Numbered from the stretch's first letter, positions 34,303 to 43,020 are shown. The stretch: DNA of 64,000 bases from Flavobacterium beibuense F44-8 (GCF_000769915.1 NZ_JRLV01000001.1:186001-250000); one strand, 5' to 3'. Notes: a model not told the origin generated them from the letters alone. Numbers and translations are program-made.

Positions 34303-34878
34303 TTATTTTTTCTTTTTACCATTGCGTATAATATCGGCAAGTAGTTTTTTTGCTCTTAGCAGTTTTATCTTTACGTTATTAAGAGGTTCGTTAAGCTGTT
34401 CGGCGATTTCCTGATAGCTAAGTTCCTGAAAATAGCGTAGCTGTATTACTTCCTGATAGTGTGATTTTAACTGCTTAATGCACTCCAGAAGACTGGAAAG
34501 GTTTTGTTCCTTAATCAGTTCATCCTCTGCGCTGGGGGAGCTGTCTGCAATATTGTACGCCTGTTGATTTTGCTCGTCTGTGATTTCTATAAACAGTGAG
34601 GATTTCTTTTTTCTTAAAATGTCTATATGTACATTTTTAGCAATGGCTATAAGCCACGTATTAAAGGCATATTCAGGATTATAAGTAGCTATCCTGTCAA
34701 AAGCTTTTGCGAATGTTTCTATAACAATATCCTCGGTATCAGTCTCGTTTTGTGTACGTTTAAGCATAAAGCCATATACCTCGTTCCAAAAAAAATCTAA
34801 TAAAAAAGTAAAGGCAACCTGGTCGCCCTTTTTTGCCTTTTCTATATTGCTTTGTATAAGTTGAGAGTTTATTTCCAA
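34303..34878 (-). CDS. ECF RNA polymerase sigma factor
   Basis: This 191-residue sigma factor has region 2 (about 20-90, FTFLLDFFWNEVYGFMLKRT and DTEDIVIETFAKAFDRI, then FNTWLIAIAKNVHIDILRKKK) and region 4 (about 125-185, LKSHYQEVIQLRYFQELSYQ and EIAEQLNEPLNNVKIKLLRAKKLL in pieces), without FecR next door. It ends in a basic tail. Its start overlaps the end of the upstream glycosyltransferase gene by 10 bases, so both are one transcript. No anti-sigma gene is visible beside it, so its control must act elsewhere. Confidence 0.93.
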   Translation of the reverse strand: MEINSQLIQSNIEKAKKGDQVAFTFLLDFFWNEVYGFMLKRTQNETDTEDIVIETFAKAFDRIATYNPEYAFNTWLIAIAKNVHIDILRKKKSSLFIEITDEQNQQAYNIADSSPSAEDELIKEQNLSSLLECIKQLKSHYQEVIQLRYFQELSYQEIAEQLNEPLNNVKIKLLRAKKLLADIIRNGKKKK

Positions 34879-35975
34879 AGTACAGGTTTAGAGAACATGT
34901 TGCTTATATAAACATTAAGCTGTGTGAAGATAAGGAATATTTCGATAAAAGGGAACCAGTATATTACATCTTTCTCCTTTAGCTTACCTGCGCTGTAGCC
35001 TACGGTTAACCATGCTATAAGGTAACGGAAGCCTATTACAGGTACAACAAACATCCAGTCAAAACCGGCAATTAAAAGTCCGGCAGCGAATAGAGGAAAT
35101 AATAGCTGGGCTATAAAAAACAGACGTATTTTTATCTTGTCTCCGGTTTTAAATTGCGAGTGCAGGTATATCTGTCTCTTTTTTTGTGCAAACCATTGCC
35201 CGAATGATTTTTTTGGAGGACAATAGGTAAAGCTTTCGGGGGTATAACAAATTGTAGTGTTTTTACCTGTAGCTACCTGATTAACAAACATGGCATCTTC
35301 ACCGCTTCTTACATGCATGTGGCTCATAAAGCCATTAGCGTTAAAGAATTCCTCTTTTTTGTAAGCCATGTTACGGCCTTCACCGGTATAAGGTGATCCC
35401 ATTTTTGCCCACGACATATATTGTGTTGCCCTAAGCATTTCGTCAAAACGGATTATTTTATTAAGAAAAGAGCGTTTTACTTTTTCATAAGCGCCATATC
35501 CCAGTACAATGGTTTTTGTTTGGGTAAACTGTGCGCTCATTTGTGACAACCATTCGTTTGAAGAAGGGTAGCAGTCAGAGTCAGTAAATAATAGATAGTC
35601 TTTTGTAGCAGCTTTGATACCTAAGGTAACTGCAAATTTTTTATTAGCCCAAAAGGCTTCGTTATTTTCTACCTTAACCAAACGTACGTTTGAGTACTGT
35701 TGTTCAAACTCTTCAAGTACATCGAGTGTTTCATCGCTAGAGGCATCGTCTATAAGTACTACTTCAAAGTCGGGATAATTTTGTTCGGCAATAAGGGGAA
35801 CATATTTTTTTAGGTTTTCTGCCTCGTTCTTAGCACAAACAATAACAGAAACAGGGATTTTTTTCGGGCTGACTTTATCTGGTTTTGAAAAAGCAAATTT
35901 TCCGAAAACAATAAGGTAATAAAATAGTTGTATTGCGGTAATACCGATAAATATATAGAAGGTAATGTTAAGCAT
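34869..35975 (-). CDS. Membrane glycosyltransferase, family 2 type
   Basis: This 368-residue protein has a first membrane span (about 1-28), a GT-A fold catalytic domain (about 40-235) with VIVCAKNEAENL, the metal-binding LLFTDSDCYP (DxD-like), RSGEDAMFV and the QWFAQKKRQIY sequence like the QxxRW motif, and a C-terminal pair of membrane segments (about 285-340). Such proteins transfer sugars to lipid or polysaccharide acceptors at the cytoplasmic membrane. The acceptor is unknown and no glycan cluster lies nearby. It overlaps the sigma gene by 10 bases. A -7 box lies 33 bases upstream. Confidence 0.9.
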   Translation of the reverse strand: MLNITFYIFIGITAIQLFYYLIVFGKFAFSKPDKVSPKKIPVSVIVCAKNEAENLKKYVPLIAEQNYPDFEVVLIDDASSDETLDVLEEFEQQYSNVRLVKVENNEAFWANKKFAVTLGIKAATKDYLLFTDSDCYPSSNEWLSQMSAQFTQTKTIVLGYGAYEKVKRSFLNKIIRFDEMLRATQYMSWAKMGSPYTGEGRNMAYKKEEFFNANGFMSHMHVRSGEDAMFVNQVATGKNTTICYTPESFTYCPPKKSFGQWFAQKKRQIYLHSQFKTGDKIKIRLFFIAQLLFPLFAAGLLIAGFDWMFVVPVIGFRYLIAWLTVGYSAGKLKEKDVIYWFPFIEIFLIFTQLNVYISNMFSKPVLWK

Positions 35976-36007
35976 ACAGGTATTTTTTGATTGGCGTTTT
36001 AATGGTG

Positions 36008-36015
36008 CAAAATTA
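36008..36015 (-). promoter_or_regulatory. -7 promoter element of the glycosyltransferase/sigma operon
   Basis: TAATTTTG on the minus strand, 33 bases before the glycosyltransferase start. Confidence 0.5.
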
Positions 36016-36080
36016 GGAAAAAGTCTTGTTTCTTCCTTTTGTTTGTTGTTAAGTGTTAGGTAATAATTGTAATAAAAAAA

Positions 36081-37094
36081 CTATATAATATTAACTTCAG
36101 CCTCAATACGGATGCCGAAGTTATTATATACGGTTTCCTGTATTTTTAGGGATAAGTCCAATAATTCCTGCCCGGTGGCGTTGCCATAGTTTACTAATAC
36201 CAAAGCCTGCCTTGAATGTATACCTGCGTCGCCAAAGCGTTTGCCTTTAAAGCCTGACTGTTCTATAAGCCAGCCGGCGGGTACTTTTACTTCGGTTTCA
36301 GAAATTATATAGTGTGGCATTTCAGGATGTTTGTGATAAACCAAATCGAACGCTTCTTTTGAGATAATAGGGTTTTTGAAAAAGCTACCGCTGTTGCCCA
36401 GTTCTTTTGGGTCGGGTAATTTACTTTGCCGGATGTTTATTACCGCATCGCTAACATCTTTTATACTTGGCGTTATTATATTTTTTTCGGTTAGCTGTGC
36501 CATAATATCACCATAAGCTGTATTGATTTTATGGTCTTTTTTAGTAAGCCTGTATGTAACCGATACTATAATGTATTTGTTTTTTAAACTATTCTTGAAA
36601 ATACTTTCACGATAGGCAAACTCACATTCTTCTTTTGTAAAGATTTTTATTTGCTGTGTTGCGATATCCATAGCTTCACACGATACAAAGGTGTCTTTTA
36701 TCTCGGTACCGTAAGCGCCTATGTTTTGTATAGGGGTAGTGCCTACATTACCGGGGATTAATGACAGGTTTTCCAATCCGCCATAATTGTGTTGTATGGT
36801 GTAAAGTACAAACTCATGCCAGTTTTCGCCAGCCATGGCTTTTAAATGTACATGGTTGTCATCTTCAAAAACGACCTCTTTACCTTTAAGGTTTACATGT
36901 ATAACTAATGAATGGATGTTTTGGGTGAGCAGCATATTACTGCCGCCTCCAAGTATGAATTTTTGTTTGCCTGAGTTTTCCTGAAGAACTTCTTTAAGTT
37001 CGTTTACAGAGTTAACTGAAACAAATTCATCGGCAAAAGCCTCAATTCCAAAAGTATTATGATTTTTAAGCGGGTAGTTTGAAATAATTTCCAT
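36081..37094 (-). CDS. murB: UDP-N-acetylenolpyruvoylglucosamine reductase (long, type I)
   Basis: This 337-residue flavoenzyme reduces UDP-GlcNAc-enolpyruvate to UDP-MurNAc in peptidoglycan synthesis. It has NHNTFGIEAFADEFV-like N-terminal sequence, the FAD-binding KFILGGGSNMLL and LSLIPGNVGTTPIQNIGAYG, the catalytic-loop YRESIFKN, and the serine region LGNSGSFFKNPI, followed by VPAGWLIEQSGFKGKRFGDAG in pieces and the C-terminal RIEAEVNII. Its length and the motifs match the E. coli-like type I form. A -7 promoter box lies 25 bases upstream. Confidence 0.97.
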   Translation of the reverse strand: MEIISNYPLKNHNTFGIEAFADEFVSVNSVNELKEVLQENSGKQKFILGGGSNMLLTQNIHSLVIHVNLKGKEVVFEDDNHVHLKAMAGENWHEFVLYTIQHNYGGLENLSLIPGNVGTTPIQNIGAYGTEIKDTFVSCEAMDIATQQIKIFTKEECEFAYRESIFKNSLKNKYIIVSVTYRLTKKDHKINTAYGDIMAQLTEKNIITPSIKDVSDAVINIRQSKLPDPKELGNSGSFFKNPIISKEAFDLVYHKHPEMPHYIISETEVKVPAGWLIEQSGFKGKRFGDAGIHSRQALVLVNYGNATGQELLDLSLKIQETVYNNFGIRIEAEVNII

Positions 37095-37118
37095 AGTTAT
37101 GGGTTAGTTTACCGATGG

Positions 37119-37126
37119 CAAAATTA
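37119..37126 (-). promoter_or_regulatory. -7 promoter element of murB
   Basis: TAATTTTG on the minus strand, in the 42-base gap upstream of murB. Confidence 0.5.
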
Positions 37127-37136
37127 CATATTTTAA

Positions 37137-37805
37137 CTACTCCTCGGTAGTCATTGCGCGGTTTATATACTCTATAAACGGTTGCATAACCAATAATTTT
37201 TTTGCAGTCTCTTTAATAAAGTTTTTACTGGCAAGGTCTTTATCGCTAAGCTTATGTGTTACTGTAAAGCTTTTCAGTTTTAAAAACTCAATTGCCGGAT
37301 GGTCTTTATCATAATCTTTAGGAGCAGTTTTCAGGCTTTGTTCCCTGTCCAGTGTTCCGTAAAGTTTTTTGAATTCCTTATTTTCCAGTATCTCTTCAAG
37401 GTCTTCGTAAAAACCTGCAATCTCACGGCGCATTTTTTTCAGAGAAACCGGGTCAGGCATGTGTAGTCCTCCTGCAATAAAGCTGGCTCCTTTTTCTATA
37501 TGGAGGTAATAACCACCCATGTTGAATTCCTTATTTCCTGCCGACATCCATATCCCCATATTGGTTTTATAGGGAGATTTGTCTTTAGAGAAACGAATAT
37601 CTCTGTTTATTCTGAAAGAGCAGTTTTTAAACTCCAGATGCTTTAATGACTCGTCGCCAGTGCTAACTTCCCTAATCAGGGCTTCGGTTACAGCTTTGTA
37701 GTCTTTTTTATATTCGGCATATCTTTTTTGATTTGCCTGAAACCAATCACGGTAGTTATTTTGTTTAAGGTCTTCCAGAAACGGAAGTATGGTTGCTGGT
37801 AACAT
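37137..37805 (-). CDS. DUF2461 family protein
   Basis: This 222-residue protein has the features of the DUF2461 (TIGR02453) family: the opening FLEDLKQNNYRDWFQANQKR, the block FRINRDIRFSKDKSPYKTN, GGYYLHIEKGASFIAGGLHMP and the helical C-terminal part. It has no signal peptide and should be cytoplasmic. The family's biochemical role is not established. It lies between recF and murB on the same strand, 12 bases after recF, so it is probably co-transcribed with recF. Confidence 0.88.
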   Translation of the reverse strand: MLPATILPFLEDLKQNNYRDWFQANQKRYAEYKKDYKAVTEALIREVSTGDESLKHLEFKNCSFRINRDIRFSKDKSPYKTNMGIWMSAGNKEFNMGGYYLHIEKGASFIAGGLHMPDPVSLKKMRREIAGFYEDLEEILENKEFKKLYGTLDREQSLKTAPKDYDKDHPAIEFLKLKSFTVTHKLSDKDLASKNFIKETAKKLLVMQPFIEYINRAMTTEE

Positions 37806-37816
37806 AATTGTATAAG

Positions 37817-38896
37817 TTATAAGGTAAAGATACGATAACTTTGGTGAGTAGACTTCACAATTTCTTCGGTACGTTCAGGGTGGGTGTCAGATATAAAAAT
37901 CTGTCCAAAAACCTTGTCGTTTACCATTTGTACTATTTTAGAAACCCGGGTCTCATCAAGCTTATCAAAAATATCATCAAATAAAAGGATAGGGAGTACG
38001 CCGCTTTGTTTCTTCATAAAGTCAAACTGGGCAAGCTTAAGCGCAATCAGAAAAGATTTTTGCTGTCCCTGTGATCCGAATTTTTTAATAGGATGTTCAT
38101 CTATCTCAAACGAAAGGTCATCTTTATGTATGCCTACACTAGTATATTGCAGTACCCTGTCACGTTGCAGGTTTTCTTCCAGTAGCTTATCAAGTGTTTG
38201 CTCATGCAGCTGACTTTGGTATACTAATGATATGTTTTCTGCCGAGCTGGTTATGGCATGATGGTGTGCGTTGAAAATAGGAATGAAGTCGGCCAGGAAT
38301 TTTTTTCTTTTCTCAAATACCGAATGGCCTAATGCGGTTAACTGCTCATTATATATACCCAGTGTCTCTTTATCAAAAGTGTGGTTAAGGGCAAAATATT
38401 TAAGTAAGGCATTTCGCTGGGCAATAACCTTTTGATAGCTTATGAGTTCCTGCAGGTAAGTGGGATCCAGTTGTGAAATAACACTGTCTATAAACTTACG
38501 CCTGGTTTCGCTTCCTTCCATAATAAGATCATTGTCTGAAGGGGAAATGATAACCAGAGGTATGAAGCCTATGTGTTCTGAAAACTTATCGTATGCTTTT
38601 CCGTTTCGTTTTAAAACTTTTTTCTGTCCTTTTTTAAGGCTGCATACAATTTGTTCACTTCTGTCATTCTTTTCAAAAGTGCCGTCTATTACAAAAAAAT
38701 CCTCTCCGTGCTTTATATTTTGTATAGCAAGAGGGTTAAAATAGCTTTTTCCGTAAGATAAATGGTATATTGCATCCAGTACATTTGTTTTGCCTATTCC
38801 GTTTTTTCCCACAAAACAATTAATTTTTGAGTCAAACTCAAAATTGCCTTCAGATATATTCTTGTAGTTTAGGAGGGATAAATTTTTTAGGTACAT
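37817..38896 (-). CDS. recF: DNA replication and repair protein RecF
   Basis: This 359-residue ABC-type ATPase loads RecA at single-strand gaps. It has [19 protein letters not shown], the Walker A motif [20 protein letters not shown] with SYFNPLA nearby, the signature region [17 protein letters not shown], and the Walker [17 protein letters not shown]. The start ATG 38896 gives the usual RecF N-terminus; an upstream ATG at 38926 would add ten residues. It precedes the DUF2461 gene and is divergent from the TPR gene. Confidence 0.96.
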   Translation of the reverse strand: MYLKNLSLLNYKNISEGNFEFDSKINCFVGKNGIGKTNVLDAIYHLSYGKSYFNPLAIQNIKHGEDFFVIDGTFEKNDRSEQIVCSLKKGQKKVLKRNGKAYDKFSEHIGFIPLVIISPSDNDLIMEGSETRRKFIDSVISQLDPTYLQELISYQKVIAQRNALLKYFALNHTFDKETLGIYNEQLTALGHSVFEKRKKFLADFIPIFNAHHHAITSSAENISLVYQSQLHEQTLDKLLEENLQRDRVLQYTSVGIHKDDLSFEIDEHPIKKFGSQGQQKSFLIALKLAQFDFMKKQSGVLPILLFDDIFDKLDETRVSKIVQMVNDKVFGQIFISDTHPERTEEIVKSTHQSYRIFTL

Positions 38897-39013
38897 TTGT
38901 AACTGTGTTCTTGATAGTGAGAACATTGTATAATTAGTATACTTTTATAAAAAGAGCATGCAAATTATTGAAAAATATCGACAAAAAGGTATTTTAATAT
39001 TCAATAAAAATTT

Positions 39014-39021
39014 TATTTTTG
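39014..39021 (+). promoter_or_regulatory. -7 promoter element of the TPR/ribH operon
   Basis: TATTTTTG matches TAnnTTTG, 22 bases before the TPR-protein start. Confidence 0.6.
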
Positions 39022-39042
39022 CGGCTCACTAAATTAAATTAG

Positions 39043-39822
39043 ATGGCAACATATAACAAAAGAGGATATAAAGCTCCAAAACCAGCTGAGGTGAACGAAG
39101 TAGAACCGGAAGAAACTTTTGACGGTCAAAGTACAACTGAGGAAGTGTTCAATACACTTGACGAAAAAGCCTCAAGGACTGAAGAATGGGTAGCCAATAA
39201 CCAAAAACCAATCATTATTGCAGTTGCTGTAATAGCAGTTGCTCTTGTAGGTTATTTGTTTTATGGACGCGTTGTAGTTGAGCCAAAAGAAACTGAAGCT
39301 GCTAACGATTCATTCCAGGCGCAACAGTACTTTATTCAGGCTTCTAATGCTACAACAATAACAGAGAAAGATTCATTATACAATCTTGCACTTAATGGTG
39401 GAGAAGCTAAAATGGGACTTTTATCTATCGTTGAAAACTATTCTGGTACAGATGCTGCAAACGTAGCTAATTATATGGCTGGTATGGCTTACCTTAATAC
39501 AGGTAAATATAAAGAAGCTGTAGAGCGTTTACAGGAATATAAAGGTAAAGAGTTAACAACCGGTATTCTTGCTAAAGGAGGAATTGGTGATGCTTTTGCT
39601 CAAACAGGTGAAAACGAAGAAGCTTTAAAGTATTATGCTGAAGCTGCAAAAATGGGTGATGATGCTCTTGCTACACCTCGTTTTCTTTTCAAAGCAGGTC
39701 AAACTGCTTTAACATTAGGTAAAAAAGAAGAGGCTAACAAATATTTCAACGAGTTAAAAACGAAATATGAGTCGGCTCCTGAAGCTAATAATATTGATGC
39801 TTATATAGCAGCAACAGAATAA
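39043..39822 (+). CDS. Membrane-anchored tetratricopeptide repeat protein
   Basis: This 259-residue protein has a charged N-terminal tail (about 1-48), one membrane segment (about 53-73, PIIIAVAVIAVALVGYLFYG), then helical TPR-like repeats in the periplasm (about 90-255: LSIVENYSGTDAANVANYM, AYLNTGKYKEAVERLQEY, GIGDAFAQTGENEEALKYYAEA, FKAGQTALTLGKKEEANKYF). The layout is similar to YfgM-type proteins that sit near the Sec and Bam machinery, but this is inferred from the layout only. It is co-transcribed with ribH, five bases downstream, from a good -7 promoter. Confidence 0.88.
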   Translation: MATYNKRGYKAPKPAEVNEVEPEETFDGQSTTEEVFNTLDEKASRTEEWVANNQKPIIIAVAVIAVALVGYLFYGRVVVEPKETEAANDSFQAQQYFIQASNATTITEKDSLYNLALNGGEAKMGLLSIVENYSGTDAANVANYMAGMAYLNTGKYKEAVERLQEYKGKELTTGILAKGGIGDAFAQTGENEEALKYYAEAAKMGDDALATPRFLFKAGQTALTLGKKEEANKYFNELKTKYESAPEANNIDAYIAATE

Positions 39823-39827
39823 CTGTA

Positions 39828-40322
39828 ATGGCTACAGCTAACAAGAATTTATCACAATACGATAAAAACATGGTCCCAAGCGCGAAAGATTTTCGGTTTG
39901 GGATTGTTGTTTCAGAATGGAATGAATCCATTACTGAAAATTTATATAAAGGAGCTTTTGAGGCTTTAATTGAAAACGGCGCTAAAGAAGAAAACATTGT
40001 AAAATGGGATGTGCCGGGAAGTTTTGAGCTTATTTATGGATCAAAAAGAATGATTGATACCCAAAATGTAGATGCTGTTATAGCTATAGGCAGTGTAATA
40101 CAGGGTGAAACTAAACATTTTGATTTTGTTTGTGAAGGAGTTGCGCAAGGTATTAAAGACCTGAATATTTTAACCGATGTTCCGGTGGTTTTTTGTGTGC
40201 TGACAGACAATACTTTACAGCAGGCTATTGATCGTAGCGGTGGCAAACACGGTAATAAAGGTACCGAGGCTGCTATCGTCGCTGTTAAAATGGCGAATTT
40301 AAGGAAAGAAACGCGAGGTTAA
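39828..40322 (+). CDS. ribH: 6,7-dimethyl-8-ribityllumazine synthase
   Basis: This 164-residue enzyme condenses aminoribityl-uracil with dihydroxybutanone phosphate to lumazine, the last step before riboflavin. Visible: FGIVVSEWNESITENLYKGA, the substrate-site WDVPGSFEL, the catalytic-site GSVIQGETKHFDFVCEGVAQ, GVLTDNTLQQAIDRSGGKHG-type block (here FCVLTDNTLQQA then GGKHGNKGTEAA). It is full length and should assemble into pentamers or 60-mers. Other riboflavin genes are not adjacent. It follows the TPR gene by five bases. Confidence 0.96.
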   Translation: MATANKNLSQYDKNMVPSAKDFRFGIVVSEWNESITENLYKGAFEALIENGAKEENIVKWDVPGSFELIYGSKRMIDTQNVDAVIAIGSVIQGETKHFDFVCEGVAQGIKDLNILTDVPVVFCVLTDNTLQQAIDRSGGKHGNKGTEAAIVAVKMANLRKETRG

Positions 40323-40353
40323 TTCAACTATTTTTTGTTACTTTGTAGTGTAA

Positions 40354-40383
40354 TTAAAAATTAAATAATTATTTAATTTTTAA
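40354..40383. repeat. Perfect 30-base AT-only palindrome
   Basis: Fifteen-base arms, TTAAAAATTAAATAA and its exact complement TTATTTAATTTTTAA, meet without a spacer 31 bases after the ribH stop. It contains no G or C. It could be a dimeric protein site or a weak hairpin. Confidence 0.6.
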
Positions 40384-40407
40384 AACCAAAAAATGCATAT
40401 CTTCGTA

Positions 40408-40488
40408 TAAAGATAAAAAAAAGCCGGATAAATTAAGGTAAGGTGTGGTTTACCGGCTTCCCTTCTATTTTCGAATAGAAGGGTTTTT
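40408..40488 (+). ncRNA. Candidate small structured RNA with UUCG-loop terminator
   Basis: A -7-like box TATCTTCG (40397-40404) precedes a stem AAGCCGG (40421-40427) / CCGGCTT (40453-40459) enclosing 25 bases, followed at once by a perfect terminator CCCTTCTATT-TTCG-AATAGAAGGG (40460-40483) and a T run. About 80 bases would be transcribed. It matches no RNA family I recognise. It might instead be merely the ribH terminator. Confidence 0.4.
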
Positions 40489-40615
40489 CATTTTATAGGG
40501 TTACTGTTTCTGATAATCAGCTTGTTATAGCCCTTTCTTTTTTTGCATAATATATTTTTTGTTGTATTTTTCCAAAACCGTTTAGAAGCTACTATCAACT
40601 CAAAAAGATTATATT

Positions 40616-41114
40616 ATGAATACTTTTACTTCTATTATTCATATTTTAACTTTATTGTCTACGGCGCTCATGGCCGGGTTATTTTTTTTCTTATTCATTT
40701 TCTGTAAACTCAGGACTTAGTCAACTTAATGATTCTGCCTATCTTTTGGCAATGCAATCTATAAATAGGGCAATACTTAATCCGGTATTTTTTATCTGCT
40801 TTTTTGGGACGGTTGTTTTACTTCCTTTAAATGCCTATTTACAGTATAATGGGAAGCTTACAATCAATTTTACATTATATAGTCTTTCGGCAGCGTTTTA
40901 TGTCATAGGTCTGTTTGGTATTACTGTATTAGGGAATGTGCCCTTAAACGATACGCTAAATGCTTTTGATTTAGGAAATGCAAGTCAGGAGGCCGTTTCA
41001 GGTATGCGGGAAACTTTTGAAGGTCCTTGGAACAAATGGCATAGCGTTCGTACTGCAGCTGTTTTTGTTTCTCTATTATTACTTAGTATTGCTTCGGTAC
41101 TTCCAAAAAGATAA
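40616..41114 (+). pseudogene. DUF1772-family membrane protein, broken by a one-base frameshift
   Basis: The first part reads MNTFTSIIHILTLLSTALMAGLF, the usual opening of DUF1772 (anthrone-oxygenase-like) proteins, then ends at a stop (40718-40720). The rest (SVNSGLSQLNDSAYLLAMQ, then SINRAILNPVFF to the end LLLLSIASVLPKR) is intact in the next frame. Removing one T from the run of eight at 40682-40689 rejoins the two as LFFSYSFSVNSGLSQ, the expected sequence, giving a 165-residue protein with about four membrane spans. Either the gene is disrupted, it is switched by slippage at T8, or a homopolymer sequencing error is present. Function of the family here is unknown. Confidence 0.8.
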
Positions 41115-41229
41115 TTGTTTGAATTTTGTAATAATCTGATTGATTAGAGCAATATAAGTCGCTGATATTATGATGAAATTTGTGTAACTGCATAGCAGTT
41201 AAAATTCTAATCATATAAATCAAAAAACA

Positions 41230-42240
41230 ATGAAGTACAATTTTTTAGGAAACACAGGACTGTTAGTTTCTGAAATTTGCTTTGGTACCATGACGTTTGG
41301 CGGAAGAGGATTTTGGGAGGCTATTGGTAAAATTCAGCAGGAAGAGGTAAACGGACTAATGAAGGCTGTAGTAGATTCGGGAGTTAACTTTATAGATACG
41401 GCTAATGTGTATTCTTATGGGGAATCTGAAAGGCTGTTAGGTCAGTCTGTAAAAGATTTAGGGCTGAACAGAAACGAACTTGTTATAGCTACAAAAGTGC
41501 GTGGTCGTATGGATGAAAAGCCAAACAGTATTGGTTTGTCACGTTACCACATATTTAATTCTGTTAATGAGAGCCTGCAACGTTTACAACTGGATCATAT
41601 TGATATATTATATGTGCATGGTGTGGATAACCGTACTCCGGTTGAAGAAACCATGAGAGCGCTTAATGATATAGTACTATCGGGTAAGGTAAGGTATATT
41701 GCCGTATGTAACTGGCCGGCATGGATGGTGATGAAAGCACAGGGAATAGCAGAGAGGAACGGATGGAATAAGTTTATAGGCTTACAATATTACTATTCGC
41801 TTTCAGGGCGTGATATTGAAAGAGAAATTGTTCCTTTGGCTTTAGATCAAAACCTTGCTATTATGCCCTGGAGTCCCCTTGCGGGTGGTTTCCTTTCCGG
41901 GAAATACACAAGAGAAGGTCAGGCTTCGGGATCGCGCAGGGAGACGTTTGATTTTCCTCCTTTAAATAAGGATAAAGCTTATGATATAGTTGATGCACTT
42001 ACACAAATAGGGGATACACACAATGTAACCTCGGCACAGGTAGCCCTAGCATGGGTACGCCAACAGCAGGGAATTACCAGTACAATTATAGGTGCTAAAA
42101 ATATCAGTCAGCTTCAGGACAATATCAAATCGGTTGATGTAGATCTAACCGAAAAAGATTTACAATTGCTTGACGAATTGAGTGCGCTGCCAAAAGAATA
42201 TCCGCAATGGATGGTAGAGCGTCAAAACACCGACAGATAA
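41230..42240 (+). CDS. Aldo/keto reductase
   Basis: This 336-residue TIM-barrel oxidoreductase belongs to the AKR superfamily (YdjG/YajO-like group). Catalytic residues are visible: Asp and Tyr in FIDTANVYSYGESERLLG, Lys in LVIATKVRG and His in ILYVHGVDN. The cofactor region SPLAGGFLSGKYTREG and the C-terminal block TSTIIGAKNISQLQDNIKSV contact NADPH. It probably reduces carbonyl compounds; the substrate is not evident. It follows the DUF1772-like pseudogene by 115 bases and ends at a terminator shared with a convergent lipoprotein gene. Confidence 0.93.
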   Translation: MKYNFLGNTGLLVSEICFGTMTFGGRGFWEAIGKIQQEEVNGLMKAVVDSGVNFIDTANVYSYGESERLLGQSVKDLGLNRNELVIATKVRGRMDEKPNSIGLSRYHIFNSVNESLQRLQLDHIDILYVHGVDNRTPVEETMRALNDIVLSGKVRYIAVCNWPAWMVMKAQGIAERNGWNKFIGLQYYYSLSGRDIEREIVPLALDQNLAIMPWSPLAGGFLSGKYTREGQASGSRRETFDFPPLNKDKAYDIVDALTQIGDTHNVTSAQVALAWVRQQQGITSTIIGAKNISQLQDNIKSVDVDLTEKDLQLLDELSALPKEYPQWMVERQNTDR

Positions 42241-42246
42241 TAAAAG

Positions 42247-42278
42247 AAAAAAGCTGAACTTATAGTTCAGCTTTTTTT
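42247..42278. terminator. Bidirectional terminator between convergent genes
   Basis: A perfect stem AAAAGCTGAACT / AGTTCAGCTTTT with loop TAT. The minus-strand lipoprotein stop codon lies inside the hairpin. Confidence 0.9.
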
Positions 42279-42925
42279 ATGATTCCGTCTTTTTCCAGTT
42301 GTTTTAAAAGAGTTTCGGTATAACCTTTTACAAAATTCTCTAAATCTCTAGGGTTGTAAGTGGCAGATTGTGCCGACCAAATAAGCTCTTCGCTAGCTGT
42401 ATCATATAAGTTGCTTTCCAGGTAATAGGTTTTATCGGTGGTGTAATATCCGGGATCGTACATCATAGGGTAAACATTGGAATAGTATCCGTAAAAATTA
42501 CCATAATATCCCATTCCCATACCCATTGGGTAGTAAGAGGTAGAACCGGGAACATATCGTGTAGAGGTTTCTTTGTCTTTTAATGCCACGGTAAAAATGG
42601 TTTGAGCATTTGTCGCTCTTATCACTTCAAGAAGTTCTTCTCTTGATGGCATATTGTCTTTAGTGAAAGTTCGTGTAAATACATTATGACTTTTAAAACT
42701 CTCTACATCTCTCTGGCTTGCCTGAAATGCCAGTTCGTTTTCCAGTACGGTTTTGGCACTCATGTTTGAAGTTAGTACAGCGATGAACACGCTTTTTATA
42801 TTCTCATTTTTAATTTTCTCTTTATTAGCCCACGATCCCGTTATTTGGGTGTTAGATCCGGCACAGGAAATCATAAATATCGTTAGTAATAAAAAGAAAA
42901 ACGGATAGCTTGTTTTTTTACTCAT
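42260..42925 (-). CDS. Lipoprotein of unknown function
   Basis: This 221-residue protein has a lipoprotein signal ending MISCAGSNTQ (Cys about residue 21) and so should be membrane-anchored. The start of the mature part (GSWANKEKIKNENIKSVFIAVL) and the late IWSAQSATYNPRDLENFVKGY resemble lipoproteins that carry the DUF4136-like fold, but I am not certain. A Tyr/Gly/Met-rich loop (about 136-165) sits in the middle. It has a shared terminator with the aldo/keto reductase gene. I recognise no enzyme motif. Confidence 0.7.
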   Translation of the reverse strand: MSKKTSYPFFFLLLTIFMISCAGSNTQITGSWANKEKIKNENIKSVFIAVLTSNMSAKTVLENELAFQASQRDVESFKSHNVFTRTFTKDNMPSREELLEVIRATNAQTIFTVALKDKETSTRYVPGSTSYYPMGMGMGYYGNFYGYYSNVYPMMYDPGYYTTDKTYYLESNLYDTASEELIWSAQSATYNPRDLENFVKGYTETLLKQLEKDGIIKKAEL

Positions 42926-43000
42926 AATATGTTGTATTATAGTTGGTTATTTTAAAGATAAGATTTGTTTTCTTAAAATTTTCCCAATACAAAATAAAAA

Positions 43001-43020
43001 AGCCCCCTTAATAGGAGGCT
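43001..43020 (-). terminator. Terminator of the lipoprotein gene at 43043
   Basis: AGCCCCCT and AGGAGGCT (one mismatch) around a TAAT loop, with T-rich sequence on the minus strand, 22 bases beyond the stop. Confidence 0.7.

Larger units (their letters stand above)
40323..40615. other. 293-base non-coding region after ribH
   Basis: It contains a 30-base AT-only perfect palindrome (40354-40383), a -7-like TATCTTCG box (40397-40404), a structured segment ending in a UUCG-loop terminator (40421-40488), and then plain AT-rich sequence up to the DUF1772-like pseudogene. No protein gene is seen. Confidence 0.55.
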
